Shown one piece after another: positions 11,519 to 25,480 of a stretch of 64,000 nt of DNA. The position numbers and the translations under genes were made by a program. The DNA is from Erythrophleum ivorense (Eukaryota; Streptophyta; Magnoliopsida; Fabales; Fabaceae). The notes under the pieces were generated by a model. The model did no database searches. It was given only the letters and a program-made list of their open reading frames with translations, and was not told the origin of the DNA. The stretch spans positions 744,001 to 808,000 of the forward strand of contig JAIUCV010000227.1 of assembly GCA_026724425.1 (NCBI GenBank), given 5' to 3'. Position 1 is the stretch's first letter, and each line of letters begins with the position of its first letter.

Positions 11519-12500
11519 TATTGTCTCTATTTCTCCACTAGTCCTTTATTATTTGGCAAAGGAATAATGAACTAAGAAATTCCTTGCAAACATGTTTGAT
11601 TTTTGAAAAAAAAAATAAGGACATTGGTATAAAAAACTTTATAATGTATTGGTAAGGGATTAGCAAATCCTAATTCCATTGTTAAACATATTCCCTCCCT
11701 AATAAGTTGGTGAGGAGATATTGCCTTGCTAAATTGCCAAGGATTAGTAAGGATAGCAAAATTTCTCACTGGTGATGCTTAACAAGAGACTAGAGGAGGA
11801 TGTTTCCCTTGTTAAGATGATGATAATTTTTTAAATTAGCAAGGGAATACTTATTTGTTAATCCCTTACTAAAAGAATTTAAAATGAATCCCTAATCCCC
11901 CAAATCAGAAAACATCAACTTCATATTTGGTCTCTCACTCTCTATCATGTTTTCATCACTCATTGTCATTAATGTAACCATGGTCTACCATCATCCTTCA
12001 CCTTTGCCACTTGCTATTGTTGTTACTACTCTACCATTATCACTTCTCCTTTGCCACTCACTACCATTGTCCTTTGTCACTTAGTAAGTGGGTTTTTCTT
12101 TTTCTTTTTCTTTTTCTTTTTCTTTTTTTTTTGGTTCTACTCTTTTTTTTCCTTTATCATGTTGATTGAATTGAATCACATTTTCTCACTTGTTTTAAGA
12201 TTAATTTCTGGGGCTTTTTGTGATTAGGTTCACCATAAGAAAAAGTAAAAATAATGAGGGACATATTCCCTTACTATATCTCACGTTATCCTAGAAAGAA
12301 AATGGTGTGAAGGGTGGCATAAATTTAAGCAACAAATTGGTGAAGGATTAATAGAGGAAATATTCTTACTATATGGCAAGAGATATCTCTATTGCTACTT
12401 CATTGCTATATAACAAAGGATTAGCAAAGAGATAAATTAATTCTCCCACTATTCCTCAATTATATGAAAGAATAGTGAGGATTTATTCCCTCGCCAAGAA
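11519..12500. repeat. CACTA-type subterminal repeat region (right part)
   Basis: Continues the element split at 6321. Repeated phrases include TTGCTAAATTGCCAAGGATTAG, TTAGCAAGGGAATACTT and CAAAGGATTAGCAAAGAG. A (TTTTTC)n microsatellite interrupts it at about 12093-12132. No transposase sequence is seen. Confidence 0.4.
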
Positions 12501-13171
12501 TTAATATATAATTTAAGCCATGGACCCTTAAATCACTTTCATTACTTTATTTGCACCTCTTTTGCTTTTGTTTATCTCTCTTACTCATGGGTTTCACTAT
12601 GGCAATTGGTTGTTATGCTTTCATTGTCACCAATGTTGTTACCCCACACTTCATAGTTGGTCTTCCCTTTGGCTCTTGTGCTTTCACTCATCTCTCTTGC
12701 TCACCCCCTCCTTTCTTCTTCCTATCTTCTTTGCTCTACTTCCACATTTTTCTACTCTTTTCAATTATGTTTTCTACTTTTTATTTTCTATTTTATTATT
12801 CACATGCTATATTTTTCTTCATCTAAGTCTAAATAGACATTCAAAATGGTTTTGTCCTTTTGCTTCCCTAATTTCTTTTGTGTTTATTTTGTTATCCATC
12901 AATAGCAATGCATCTCAAGGGTTTGGATTCAGTGAATTTCACTATTTAGAGATTCTAGTATTTAGAGCTTTTAATTTTTTAAAAAATAGAACTTTGAATT
13001 TAAAGACAAAGAATTTGTCTAGGCTGTTTAACTTACCATAGTATTGGAATAAAACTTAAATGCAAGAATTTGGTTGCAATAATGTTTCATCAAAATTGAT
13101 TGGTAATCCTAATTGCTTAATTAATCCCATTATTATTATTATTATTATTATGACTATCATCATCGTTGTTG

Positions 13172-13202
<31 letters not shown>

Positions 13203-15534
13203 TAGTGCAATCATAAATCATAGTTAATTAGTCTATATTCTTGTCGACTTGTGCTTCAACATTGATAATAACTTACTAATAAACCTCTACACTCTAAAGC
13301 TTGAATTGCATGTTTAATAATTTATATAAGTTCATAATGACTTATTATTATCTATTGAATGTGTTGATGTTTTTATTTCTTTATTTTTTTACATGCACAG
13401 TTTTTTTACTGTAAAAGAGCATGGCTCTTATTAAAATATATATTCCTTGTCCTATGTATTTATCTTTTGCTATCATTTTTAGCAATTATTAAAGTAAAAA
13501 CTATATAATGGCTTGTTATATGATAATTCACAATATTTTTTGTAACATCCCTACATAATTATTAATTACCCTACTTATTCTAATTGAAAGGAGTTTTGTT
13601 ACTACTATTTATGAATTCCATATGATGTGAATTGTGTGTTGCAGAAGATATCATTCAATAGCATATTTATAAAGGACTTAGCACATCAAACATGTATAAA
13701 ATTTCCATAAATTCTATAAATATTGTCATTCTATCAATGTACAAAGTTAGTGTACTAATAGTGTTAACATAACATCAAAATAATCCATGACATAGTAGTC
13801 AAGTTCTATGGTCTTAAGTTATTGTCATAGTGTCAAAAAGGCATATAAAGATTGCCTTTTTCTCATTAATTAATGTCCATTTAACATTTAGAATGGCTTG
13901 AACTTGGCTTATTCCTGGGACATTTATGTACATCCATTTCACTTCTATAATGAACATAGGTGTTTGCTAGGTCTAAATTTTTATCTAAACATATTATTGA
14001 AAATATTAATAAGAATTTGCATTCATAGTAAAACACTGCATTTGAAAACCCACTAATGGTTTAGTTGTATAAATTGTAGAAAAATCTTTTTTCTTTTGTT
14101 TCTTTTGTTTGTTGCATACAAAAGATGGCATAAAAATAAATATCATACACAAGCATGTAAAATACATTAGGATATGCATATAGGATTTTGTTAATACAAA
14201 CTTTACCTTTGATCATTGTATATAAATAGTATATAAGTAAATAGGATACATAGACATGAGAGCGTGTGCACTTACACACATGTATGACTACTAATAATTG
14301 CATGGTCTTCCATCCTATTGAATGTAGAAAATAAAAATTTAGAAAATATTGACAAAAATAGCTACATCCTTACCCTATGACCAATGCTTATTTTAACATC
14401 ATGATACTGTGAACATTATGACAAAATGAATAAGACGTAGATGTTCTATCTTTAAAAGAGCTGGTTGTGAGAAAACTGTCTCCATAAGTACCACACCAAA
14501 CATCTTATATTACTTGATGTAAACTTTAGTTTTCAAATTCCATAAGTAACACATCAAACATTCTATACTACTTAACATGAGACCAGGTTTTAAATGCAGT
14601 CAAGGAGAAAGAACTACTCTGTAGAAGTACCACAAAATTACTAAGATTATCTGAACACATTGGCACACTCATAACACATCATTAAGAAATATAATTACAT
14701 AAACATAAATATTTCATTCTGGATGTCCCCTAAAGTGTATCTATATAGAAACATGCAATCTGAGGTCATCTCCAATTTTAGGCTCATCTCTCATTTCTTA
14801 GAGACTATCTCCCATCAACACTTTAACCCCTAGAACTCTATCTTTTTCCTTTTTCTTAGTGCTTCCAGATGAATACTTTCCACATTCTTTGGCTAGTTGA
14901 ATTTGATCTTAACGTTCTTTTAAAAAATAATGAAGAATAATATATATATATATATATATATAATCTATATAGGAGAGACACTATGCAATTAAGTTATATA
15001 GACAAATTAAGGTAAAATCATACAATCATAATTTGTTTATGAGAATTCCCTTTCAATTCTGGCATTATCCTTTTGAATAATAACAAAGAGGAATGCAAAT
15101 CCACATAGAGTATATGCCATATAATCAAGTTATAAAAGCAAATTAAAATCACATAAATAAAGATAATTTGTCTCTCAAGCTAATTCTTTTGGAACCTTCC
15201 ATTTTGAAATGGCTTTCTTGTTTTTAGTATCTTTTATTATCTTTGTCCAATGGTCTGAGTCAAGGTCCAGTCCATATACTATTCATGGTCTAGAGATAGT
15301 CATCATGAGATTATTTTTTAGGTTATTTAGGTTATATTCCATGTTCTCATAAATCAAGCTCATGCTCCATGAGCATTATTAAATACTTATGTTTATAAGT
15401 ACATGTATGATCATTCTTTCACTTTAGGTTATTTAGGTTTCGAAAGGATTTAGCTAGGACAACCATGTCTATCATGATATAAAACATCCATTTATGCATA
15501 AGCTTAATTCAAGCATCACAAAAACATCACACTT
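12501..15534. other. Intergenic, nothing recognised apart from microsatellites
   Basis: Contains an ATT repeat (about 13129-13152), a TCA repeat (about 13167-13202) and a TA repeat (about 14939-14962). The pyrimidine-rich frames at 12551-13041 look like low-complexity sequence. No gene is supported. Confidence 0.4.
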
Positions 15535-15850
15535 TTTTTTATAGTTTAAGAATGGACAGGCCATATGGATGCACATAACCAAGTTGTATGGTTCCAGGGT
15601 TTATGCATCATACAAAAATGAGAAAAATGCATGACTCGTGTGTTTTTACATGGCTAGGCTGTGTGTTTCAGGTATTCCTAAATTTTTTGTATGCTACATC
15701 ATTTACATAGACCATGCAGAATTACATAACCAAGCAATGTAAAATGTAAAAACCATGTTGATTAGTACATGGCCTATGTGAAAACACTAAGCCAAGTTGT
15801 GCAACAGCACCTTGTTTTGCAAAAACATTGTGAATGGCCAAAATAAGGAT
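15535..15850. repeat. Decayed LTR-like block with an eroded CAC/TGTG motif array
   Basis: Phrases such as 'ggccatatgg', 'acatggctaggctgtgtg', 'acatggcctatgtg' and 'tgactcgtgtg' recur at roughly regular intervals. They read like 'cacggccgtgtg' repeats, known to me from gypsy LTRs of several dicots, after loss of CpG by deamination. This is an inference from the pattern; the boundaries are not defined. Confidence 0.3.
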
Positions 15851-16010
15851 TTCCTTCTTATTTTTCCTAGGCAACTCAAGCCAACATCATCATACATCAA
15901 GCAAACATTGAACATAACCTAAGAATCAAGCTAATCATGGGCATATATACAAGAGATAATTTTCTTAAAATTTGGCACTTCTACCCTCCATATGATTTCC
16001 ATGGGATTTA

Positions 16011-19000
16011 TGTAATACTTTAGCTTCCTATCCTTCAAATTATATCACAAAGACTCATTGTAGTCCATTTATAGGAAAATACCTCTTTTTGCTGTGAATT
16101 TATCCATTATTAAAAGCAAATTAATTCATTAACAACCAAATAAGGGATGTAAGCTTACCTAAATTCTTTTTAATCCATAACATGCTCATTCATATCAGAA
16201 GCATCATAATTAAAGTTGACATCTCAGATCTAAAACCACACAACATAAAAATCACATATTGGTCACGGGTTGCTTAGTCCCTTTTTCTAAAATAAATTTT
16301 AAAAATTCATAACTAATGTTAGAAAAATCCAAATCATGCAAATGATAGCTTTTTGGAAAGCTTTAAATGTCAACTAAAAATAATTCCATATCAAGCCAAT
16401 AGCATTTAGGCCATTAAAATCAATAGAATAGTATATTGGGTCATGCTCTCAGACTATTACAGACTCTGATTTTTAAAAATTTATATCTCTCTTTATACTA
16501 ATCCAAATTGAGTGCTCTTAGTGGCTATAGAAAGCTTATAATGAGACTTAATTGCTATAAAAATTTCAAGGGCATATGAGTTCATTTGGCCCATAAAAAT
16601 TATTGCATATCAGAGGCTGCTATAGTATTTGGGCACCACCAGACCTCTAATTTCAAAAATTTATAACTCTCTCTATATAACTCCTTTTCATGCAAACTCA
16701 GTGGCTCTAAAAAGCTTATAATGTCAATTATATGCTTGCAAATTTTTCATAAGTATTGGACTTCATTTAACCCATGAATGACATAGAAATGCAAATTGAC
16801 CAAACCATAGCCAATTGAGCACATCCAAAAGCATAATTACAACATAGGGAAGCATCCCAAATGGCCCAAATCATCATATATATCAAAATCACTGTCCCAC
16901 ATGGACTTATACACTTATGCAACTAAGCTTAAGGGTGGAAAAATCATGCATTCTTATTCATTTGAGCCCAAATATGATTCATATATCATACACATATACA
17001 TTTACATTTAAGACCTTATTTACATCTTATGTTCATCATATAATTACATACTTTGACATCAAAATACACATAAGCCTATTCTAATGTCAAAGTACCACCT
17101 TTTATGCTCCTTCGCTCTCTTTTTTTGCTCCATATGGCTCACCTAGACATGGTTAGTAATAAAATATAAAGAGGTGAGATTCAAATAATCTCAATAGCTA
17201 TCTACTTTCAAGTACACATATAGCATATTTTCATGTCAATAAATGCAAGCATGCTCTAAAGACTCATAGAAGACATGAATAAATATATTTTCATGTCATT
17301 CAAAACCATTTCATTCAAGAATAGCTTCTAGGGACTTTTGGTCTAGCATAATCCAATTTCTAGGAACTTTTAGATTTGTTTCACTCATTTTTAGAGACTT
17401 TTGACTTAGCTTCATTCACTCTTGAAACTTTTGGCTTTATCTCACCCATTCTTAGGGACTTTTGACACTTCCTCACCTAATCTAAGGCACTTTTGGCACA
17501 ACCTCACCCAATTCAAGTTATCTTGCATTTAAAACACATTTAATGCACATAATAGTACCATAACATGTAAACAAAAGCTATAAGCAGATCTCATAGTTCA
17601 AACATACACACAACCATCCAAAGACACTAAATCATCCAACAAATGCATACAAGAAAGGATAGAAAGCTGCCTCAAGGCTAGGAATACACTTTTCTCCTTG
17701 AAACTTCTATCCTTTTCTCAGCCTCACACACCCAATGGTGGAGAGCTTGATTTGCTTGGCCTAGATACATATAATAAGACATAAAAACATCATTGGTACT
17801 AACTCTAACATCTCATAAGCTCTACACCCTTATATGCTAGCTTATGGTTCAATTATGGCTCTATATAAGGCATAATGAAGCAACTCTCATCATCTTTGTT
17901 TTTAGCTCCAATTTCTCATTCATTCTAAGTCATATGACTTTATTTAAACTTATTGGAGTCATCATAAATTCAATTCAAGAAGCCAAATACTAGGTTGCTT
18001 CTTTATGTCCACAAAGGGATCTTAACTTCTATCTTATAAACCATGGCTTCTAAATTTAAACCAATGGTTCCTTTAGTGTCTGTAATTCATACCTATACCA
18101 CTTTTAACCTTGGAATCAAGAAAAACTCTCCCTAAGTGCTCTCTCTCTCTCTAGGTCGAGACTCACTACCACTTGGAGCCTATAGAGTTTTGTTTGTTTT
18201 CTTAGGGAATTAGCCACTTGTGAAACTTCCTAAATGTCTTAGAACTTCATTCATACTCTTACATAAGCCATATGACTCTTAGGAAGTTTCAGAATTTCAT
18301 TTACATATCAAATCCTCTAAGTGTCACAAATGGATTTCTATGGCTTCTTTTTTACTACTATTGGTTCCTTTAAGTTCCTTAGGCTTCAAAATCCCTTTTC
18401 CCATCAATTTTGAATCAAAACAAAGCCTCTTACTTAGACCCCTAAATCTAGCCGAGACACAAGAGAAAAGAAGAAGTAAGAGGAAGCAAAAATCACACCA
18501 TGCCTTATACCTTGTTTTTAAGCTTCTTAAGAGCTCTTTCTTATGCTCCAAAGAGTTCTCCCAATTCTTCTCCTCCCTCCACTAAATTAGCCATAAGATA
18601 GTACCAATTCAATTATAAAACTATAGAAAGAGAGAGGAGGAAGAGGGGAACAAGTTTAATGAAGCAAAGAGTGTGAAAAAAACTAGAAAATCTTACCCTT
18701 TTAAAGCTTCTTCTCTTCCCTCTTAGTGCGTCTCCTAAGCTCTCTCTCAAATTCTTTCCAAACCAGAAAAGTATCAATGGAGAGAAAAAAGAAGGGTTAG
18801 ACGTGATTTATGAGGCAAAAAGTAAAGTTGATATACTTTTTTAACTTTTCATTTTAGTCTCTAAACCATGGTTTCTCCATTTGGCCTCATTTCAACTCCT
18901 TTTCAAGAATTATCTTTTCCATCATAAAATTTAGCTCCTCTAACTTATAGAATGCCTTTGGTTTCAGCCAAATTGAATTTGAAACCATTTCAAATTGTTT

Positions 19001-19361
19001 GGTCAAAGTTTCGGTCAATTAACGACTAAAATCACTCACCGGAGGGATTTTAACTGTTCTAGGAGTTCCTATAGTTTTTAGAACTTTTGTGAACTTTAGG
19101 AAACTCAATTTTCCCATTTAAAACTCTCTCATGTGAGTTTTTCCAAAATTTGTTCAATACTACGAAAATGCCACTGTATATTTTTGCAATTTTTCATAGC
19201 TCTTCTGACTCAATTTTCCTGGGCATCCCAAGCTTCATATCCTCATTTTTAGAGGTCTAGTTTATCTTTCTAATTTTATTTGGCTACTATTCATATGACT
19301 TATGGGATTTCCTTTTGAAAATCCCTAGTTTCTGGCCTTTTATGGAAAACTAGGTGTTTCA
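16011..19361 (-). mobile_element. LTR family 1, copy B (probable solo LTR)
   Basis: On the minus strand it starts TGAAACACCTAGTTTTCC at 19361 (copy E: TGTAACATCTGGTTTTCC) and ends at 16011, where the plus strand reads TGTAATACTTTAGC. The content matches copies A and C throughout, including 'gtgagattcaaataatctcaatagct' at about 17176-17201 and a segment at about 16290-16360 that closely matches 6590-6650. Flanks are ATTTA (16006-16010) and ATTTT (19362-19366), a 5-bp target duplication with one difference. Length is 3,351 bp, with no gag or pol on either side, so a solo LTR is the simplest reading. The first dinucleotide step TGT has decayed to TGA. Confidence 0.65.
17330..17515 (-). repeat. 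Tandem array of about 31-bp 'GGGACTTTTGG' units in LTR copy B
   Basis: Six diverged units each carry a variant of 'agggacttttgg' followed by a C/T-rich phrase such as 'cttcattcact' or 'cctcaccta'. The same array is seen in copy A (7905-7990 and 9570-9655, split by the nested LTR) and, inverted, in copies C (about 40565-40745) and E (63860-64000). It is therefore an ancestral part of the LTR. Confidence 0.65.
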
Positions 19362-19366
19362 ATTTT

Positions 19367-22245
19367 AAACAAATTTCAAAGAAAAAGATGAAGCGGAATT
19401 GAACACAACATGCTACTTTTATATGTAAAGAAAAATAGTGTTTTTACCTTTGAATCTCTCTAATTACAGGGTTGCTTTCCTTCTCTTGAGTCTTCTTCTT
19501 TCTCTCTTTCTTTCACACACACATATTCTCCTTTTTTCTCTTTTTCTTTCTCTTATGCTTTGCTCTCTTTCTTTCTTTCTCTCTCTCTCTCTCTCATGCT
19601 CTCAAAATCAAAGAGAAGGAGGTTTTGTGAAGAGAAAAATTGGCAAGAGGCTTTGGATCTCTTTATGTTGGTTTCTCAGAGCTTTGGCTTTAATGCCATG
19701 GCTCCAGCCTCCTTCATGCTTGAGGAGTTATAGCTTCCAAAAGGCTTCTCCCCTAAGCTAGTTGGTTTGAACTCCTAATTAGCTATAAACTAGTTTGGTT
19801 TTGGTTTCCTGAGTTCTAACTTTGCTATTTTATTCCTCCTTGTCCAATTTTTCATCAAAACTAGGGCTTTCAACTTTTGGTGTAAATTGTCTTTTAACCT
19901 AAGGAAAACTATAATTTGGCCCTAGTGTAAATTATGTATTTTTACTTTAAATTTTTGTTAATTATATTTTTACCCCAAAATTTTCACTAAATTCCTTAAT
20001 TAAATCAATTGAATTTATTACTAATTTTACATATAAGCTTAGGAAATTTTTACAGTATACCTTAAATTCACATAAATCAATTATATTTTATATATGAATA
20101 ATGGCATAGCATAATTTAATTAATTTTGTCATGAGGCAAATCTTACATTGTTTATCTTTTCTTTCTTTGTTTTTTCAAATATTAGTTTTTGGTTTTTTGC
20201 CTTAATAGTTTAGTATGGCCCCACTTAATAGCTGATTTGTTTAGTCATCTAGTGAATGCATTACCATATATTCTAATCTCTTTTTATTTTTCACTCTTTA
20301 AAGATTGTAAGATAGTCTAATTAATTTGGTCATTAAAGGAAAATTTTGACTATTGAAATAGTTGTTGAAAGTAGGGAAAGAATGGTGAAGAAACCCAAAT
20401 ATATATATTTTCTAATATAGATTATCTAATATCGATTGTCTCAGTCGAAAGTATTAAAATATATAGTTGTAATTTTCATGACTATAGAATTTCAAGGGTA
20501 CTAAAAACTTAAGAGTGGTCAATGACTTTAGGACTAATCAATGATCCTTCATTTAGAGTTATAGATGGTAGGTTATTTTATGATGAGTTTTGGATCATGG
20601 GTTGCTTATGCTAACTACCATCCAAAAAGACTAAAAGGAAAAATGATTCTATTTTTCCCCAATTGGGGATATTGCATTGATTATTCATTAATTATGTATA
20701 TTGAGTGGTGTTATTGTTGAGAGACTATATGGTGTTCATTTTTTTAAGGTAGAAGTGACCTTAATCTTATAAGGAATGATAATGCCATTGATGATGATGG
20801 AAAGGATGTTTACCATTATTATGATTTGAAGCATGTAAATGTTAATGATTACACTTGGAATCATATTTGATTATAGAGCATTGAAACCTTTAGTTCTAAG
20901 ATATGTGGAAAAATCAAGAAAAGAAAAGTATGGGGTGTGCCCAAAACATGCTTATAAATATCATAATTTCATTAAAAAGATGGAAATGGGAGTTGGATGC
21001 TCCTATTAAAAAGATTCACTACCTCTAGTCGGAATCTAAGGATCTAATCTTTCTACCCTTTCCAAATGCGACCTAGAAAAATAGAACCAAAGGCTTCAAG
21101 GATTTCATTTCTGGGCAAGAAGGAAAGAAAACAACAAACAAAACAAAACAATATATCAAAAGCTAAGTAAGTGCCATAAAGTTATGATATGCCTTTATTT
21201 GTTAAAATGGTTAAACAAAATTCCTTGTTAATATTTAAAATTCTATGTTCATCTAAAATATAAAAGAACTTTGTTTTATCAATTTGTGTCCAATATTTGG
21301 GATGGTTGTTCATTATCAGTGGACTCATCATCAATCTTAATCAGTATTTAAAGGATGAGCTTTAGAGAAAACAACATTGTTTTCACTTCTTAAAGCATAT
21401 CCTCGAAACTAAAATCATTCTACTAATCGAAGTTGGGAATACTAAAATCATTATGCTTCTTGAGGTACATCCTCCAAATAATTGGTGCATATGACAACAT
21501 TCCCCTTAATTTACTCTTCCCAGGTTTTAGACTAAAATGAAATTGCATTCTTTAGGTTATACATTTATGATCTTGAACAAAATTATTATTTGTTAGAATT
21601 GTGTCAATGATACATTCTCTTATGGAATTATGTGTTCATAGGAGAACACAATACTACATAATTTTAATGGATAAGAATTTTGTTCAAGATCGTGGATGTA
21701 TAGCCCAAATAACTTGTTCCCATTTTAATTCAAAATTTAGCCCAAGTGTTTAAAGTATTTTTGTTGTCATATGAATTATCATCCTATGTGTTGAACATTT
21801 TAAGGATGTGCTTCAAGAAGGAGAAACAATTTTAGTATTTCCAACTTCAATTCAGTGGAATGATTTTGTTTGAGAATGTGCTTTAGGAAGTAGAAACTAA
21901 TGTTGCTTTTCTAAAGCACATCTTATAAATACTAATATCATTTGACAATGAAATGTTTCCACATTCTCTAAATGCACTCACATCACATTGCTTTGGGAGA
22001 GAATCAAACTTCTCTCTTCTTTATTGACATAGAATAGGTTACTAAATGTTTCCAACTTTAATTTATCCTTCCTAAGTTTTGAACTAAAATGGTATTATGT
22101 TGAATTGGCATGCACATCATAATCTTTAATGATATGGACATGAATGATGATCAAGATCATGATGTGTCCCCCTATTGAATGCACTCTCATTTTATTTTAA
22201 AAGTTGCCAAGAGTAAATTAAAGTTGGAAATATTTAGTATCCCAT
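19367..22245. other. Intergenic, nothing recognised
   Basis: Contains a CT-rich microsatellite (about 19530-19596). Long frames here are pyrimidine-rich low-complexity translations. Repeated phrases around 21360-21900 ('taaagcacatc', 'gaggatgtgctt') suggest an old repeat, but its type is unclear. Confidence 0.35.
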
Positions 22246-22631
22246 TCAATGTTGATGAAGAAAATGGGGAATTTAACTCTCTTTTTAAGCAATTCTTTTT
22301 TATATATCCCTTACTAAATAATAAGGATTTTTCCCTTGCAATTACCTCACCAAATAGCAAAGGATATTCCATTGCAATTTCCTTGCTAAATAGTAAGGGA
22401 ATTGATTAAAAAATTTAGCAATCAATTTGGGAAGGGAATTTCCCTCACAATTTGGTTAGCAAGGGAATTTTGCAAGGGATTAGCAAGGAAAAGTTTCTCT
22501 CATTATTTAGTGACTAATATATAGCGAGGGATAGGTTCTTTATTGTTCCCTTGCTAAACCTTTGTTGAGTTGATGTAGTGAGGGAACTTCAAGGGAAGTT
22601 TCCTTTACTAAATTTGAAATTTCTTGTAATG
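22246..22631 (+). repeat. CACTA element terminus with subterminal repeats
   Basis: Multiple direct and inverted copies of 'ttagcaagggaa' and 'ccttgctaaatag' lead to a terminus that, read inwards on the minus strand from 22631, is CATTACAAGAAATTTC. This differs by one base from CACTACAAGAAATT, the typical start of plant CACTA (En/Spm) transposons. The opposite terminus was not found. Confidence 0.5.
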
Positions 22632-24684
22632 GTTGTTCAATGTCATTGAGAGGAAACCTGCTTTGGATTGTTTGTAACTAGGTTGATTGTGGGTATTGTT
22701 GGCATCGCGATTTGCATTCTTATATTCTTTATTGTAATATAAACCAAAGTGATGGAATTAATGGTATTAGTTTGGTTGAATGATTTAAGTTCTTTATTTA
22801 GTGAAAATCAAATTCTTGTTTTGATTTCTAAACTATGAAAGTTGTTCTTGGTTATATGTTTTGGGTTTTAATTAAAGTCACTTCCCAATCCTTGCAAAAT
22901 GCTCCTCAATTACTTTAAGGGAATAGATTAAATGTGTGTCTATAACTTTTATTCTAATACCTTGTGGGTATTGTTAGTGATGTGATAACTAATGAGATAT
23001 AATCACACGACAAAATTATGTAGGTCTTTTTTAATGTTAATTAGAATGATTGGTGTTGTCTTTTGTCTTTAAATATGCTAGGTCAATCTTCGTAAGGATT
23101 CCTCATCTCTTTAGTGAAGCTTAGAGGATAGGAACCATTTGACAACCAATTTGAATTGGATTGGGACTTTGTGTATGCTGATTTTTTACTACTAAACCTT
23201 ACGCTCATTAATTTGTAATGATTCCTCATCATTTATCTAGGGAAAATTAAGAGTATAGGGGAGTGTATGAGCTCATTTGAGGTTTATTTTAGAGAAGCAA
23301 TGCTAATAAAGCTTTGATGACTACCTAAGGACTCCTCTCCTTAATTAAGGAGGTTAGGAGGATAAGGAACATTTAATAATTTTGAGTTAAAATTACAGGT
23401 TGTTAGTGATCGATTTAGTTTCTATTATTTACTTATTTCCTTATCTATTTGTTAGTTAGTTAGCATCATTATCCCTATTCTTTGTCCCTACTATGATGAT
23501 GTAGTTATGATAGAATGTTTTAAATTTTATAAGCCTATATTTCAAGATTTGATCGTGCATTTTATTAGCTTGAGACCTTTATTTATACGTGAAGCTTTCC
23601 CCTGCTTTATATGAAAATAGCTCTTAGTTTATTTACCTAAGGATCCTCTACTTTCAATTAATGGTAAAAAGAGATCGGAAACTAGTTATTTAAGCTAACT
23701 TAAAGGTAACTAGATTCTGTTAAGGGCTAATTTGTGCTTGTTATGTTTGAGAATTACCTATTGATTCTTTCAAAAGACTTCTCAATTTGATTTAAGAGTT
23801 TGAAAGGACAAGGGAAAAATCTAACATGGATTAATTTGAGTCGGATTGGAAATGGTAGGTGCTAATTTTCATGCTTAAATTTATTTAAACTTACTTTATA
23901 TTTAAGATTAAACTTAGGTGAAGTTCATGTTTAAATTACTTATTGTGTGTGATTGAAGTTCACTTAAATTAATTGATGATTATCATCTTTTTTTGAATGT
24001 TTAAGCATGTAAATCTAATGTGAAAGCAATTTAGGAATAACATAAATTGATTATTTGAGCACGCAAATACTTTGTAAATTGGATTATAAATATATGTTGA
24101 TAGAACACAAGCATACAAAGCACAATCAACATAGATAGTTAGAGACACATATACTAAGCAATCATTAAGTGTATGGCAAATTTCAATTGATAAATGATAA
24201 ATCCATAGGCCTATAAATCCCACAGGTATACATTATCTCGTTTATAGGTAAAAGCACCTAAGGGAGGGGAATATCATCCACGAGGATGTGTGGTGAGCCC
24301 TCTGCACCATGTGCCTCTAACCTATCTATCTTTACATAGTTAGTCACTGTAGTTGTTTTGGTAGAAAGTCTTGCTAGGATATGACCTACTTTTGTTAGGC
24401 CATCTTCCACTTCTATGGATAGGAAGGAATGAAATCAATTGGTTGTGCAGAGATGCCTTACAAGTATTACCATGAAGGTTAATATTATTTTGATTTAAAA
24501 TATTGAAGTATGACATTAATTTTTACTTTCAATATAAGATCCAATTCGAGAGCACTAAGATCACTAGTTGGATTGCCTACCAGGTGTTAACTTAGATGTT
24601 GTGTGGAGCTCTTCAGTGAAAGTACTATCCACAAGAAACACATGATTCCATGTTTGCTAAATCCATGGTATATATGTAATAATG
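22632..24684. other. No gene recognised, possibly interior of a CACTA element
   Basis: AT-rich sequence between two CACTA-type termini of the same orientation. No protein motif could be read. Confidence 0.3.
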
Positions 24685-25480
24685 TTATTTAATTATGCCA
24701 CTAATTATTCTCTTTTTTACATTGTATTCACTTTTATGTTTGCAAGCCATATATCGCTTTGCCATAAAAGGGGGAACACTTATTGGCAAGGAGTGTGTAG
24801 GACAAAACATGTCAAGGTTGGTCCTTTGACATGTTGCACAATGCAAAAGAGTGGCCATGAACACAACAAACGTGACCAAGATTCAAGAAACCTAGGGTCT
24901 TGTTTTGCTGAGCATGCATGTGGAGGTTTGGGATAGTTTCTTGCACATTTAGGTGTAGGAAAACTAGCAAAGTACCTTTTGCGGCCACCAATAGGAATTA
25001 GGCCTCCATGACCAAAACCTTGTGCATATTTTTAGGTCCATTAACATTGTTAAGCATAAGAAGAAGAAAGTAATTACTTTTATTAGTTTTTATTTCATTT
25101 AAAGTTACTTTAATTGTTCTAGCTATTAAGTCCTAATTAACTTGCAAGAGGATGAGTTGAAGCAGAAAGTATCATATTGACAAGTGTATGATGTGACCCA
25201 CAAGAAGAAGGATACTGGGCAATATGTGCTAAAGCACTCGAGGCAATTTGCTATAAGTTATTACCTGTTATTCATGGTTCTTAGCTTTCTATTATTTTGA
25301 TACCTAATTATTTTTTTAATTATATGTGTTTAGGAGAATCTTGACACCAAAGTGACCCATAAATATGGGAAGACCCTTCGAACATCCTTTAATCAACCTA
25401 GATATGTGAAGGGAAGCTGCTAGCTCAAGTAGCGAAGGATGCATCCATGGTCTAGGTAGCCTTAACTTCAAAGTGTCTTA
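24685..25480 (+). pseudogene. CACTA-associated Transposase_24-type protein relic
   Basis: At about 24848-24920 the plus strand reads KSGHEHNKRDQDSRNLGSCF followed by AEHACG. This fits the conserved 'sekNKrNR...GsksfaeHa' block of plant En/Spm-associated Transposase_24 (Ptta) proteins. A second block at about 25145-25250 reads EDELKQKVSY, a stop, then VYDVTHKKKDTGQYVLKHSR, matching the family's 'lfkkTHkkKdGqfVdersr' motif. A possible continuation starts at 25334 (ENLDTKVTHKYGKTLR) after an intron-like AT-rich gap. Stops and shifts separate the blocks, so the gene is dead. These proteins accompany TNP2-type transposases in CACTA elements and are thought to bind DNA. The position, 0.8 kb before a CACTA terminus at 26270, supports the assignment. 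Confidence 0.6.

Noticed and set aside
12551..13041. Phe/Leu/Ser-rich open frames that look like membrane protein
   Set aside because: Pyrimidine-rich low-complexity DNA; no codon bias, no family motif and no gene structure.
17330..17515. Regular direct repeats that could suggest a CRISPR-like array
   Set aside because: This is plant nuclear DNA; the units are diverged, there are no unique spacers of constant length, and the array recurs in every copy of the LTR family.
19438..19761. Leu/Ser-rich open frame resembling a signal or membrane protein
   Set aside because: It is the translation of a CT-rich microsatellite region next to the LTR.
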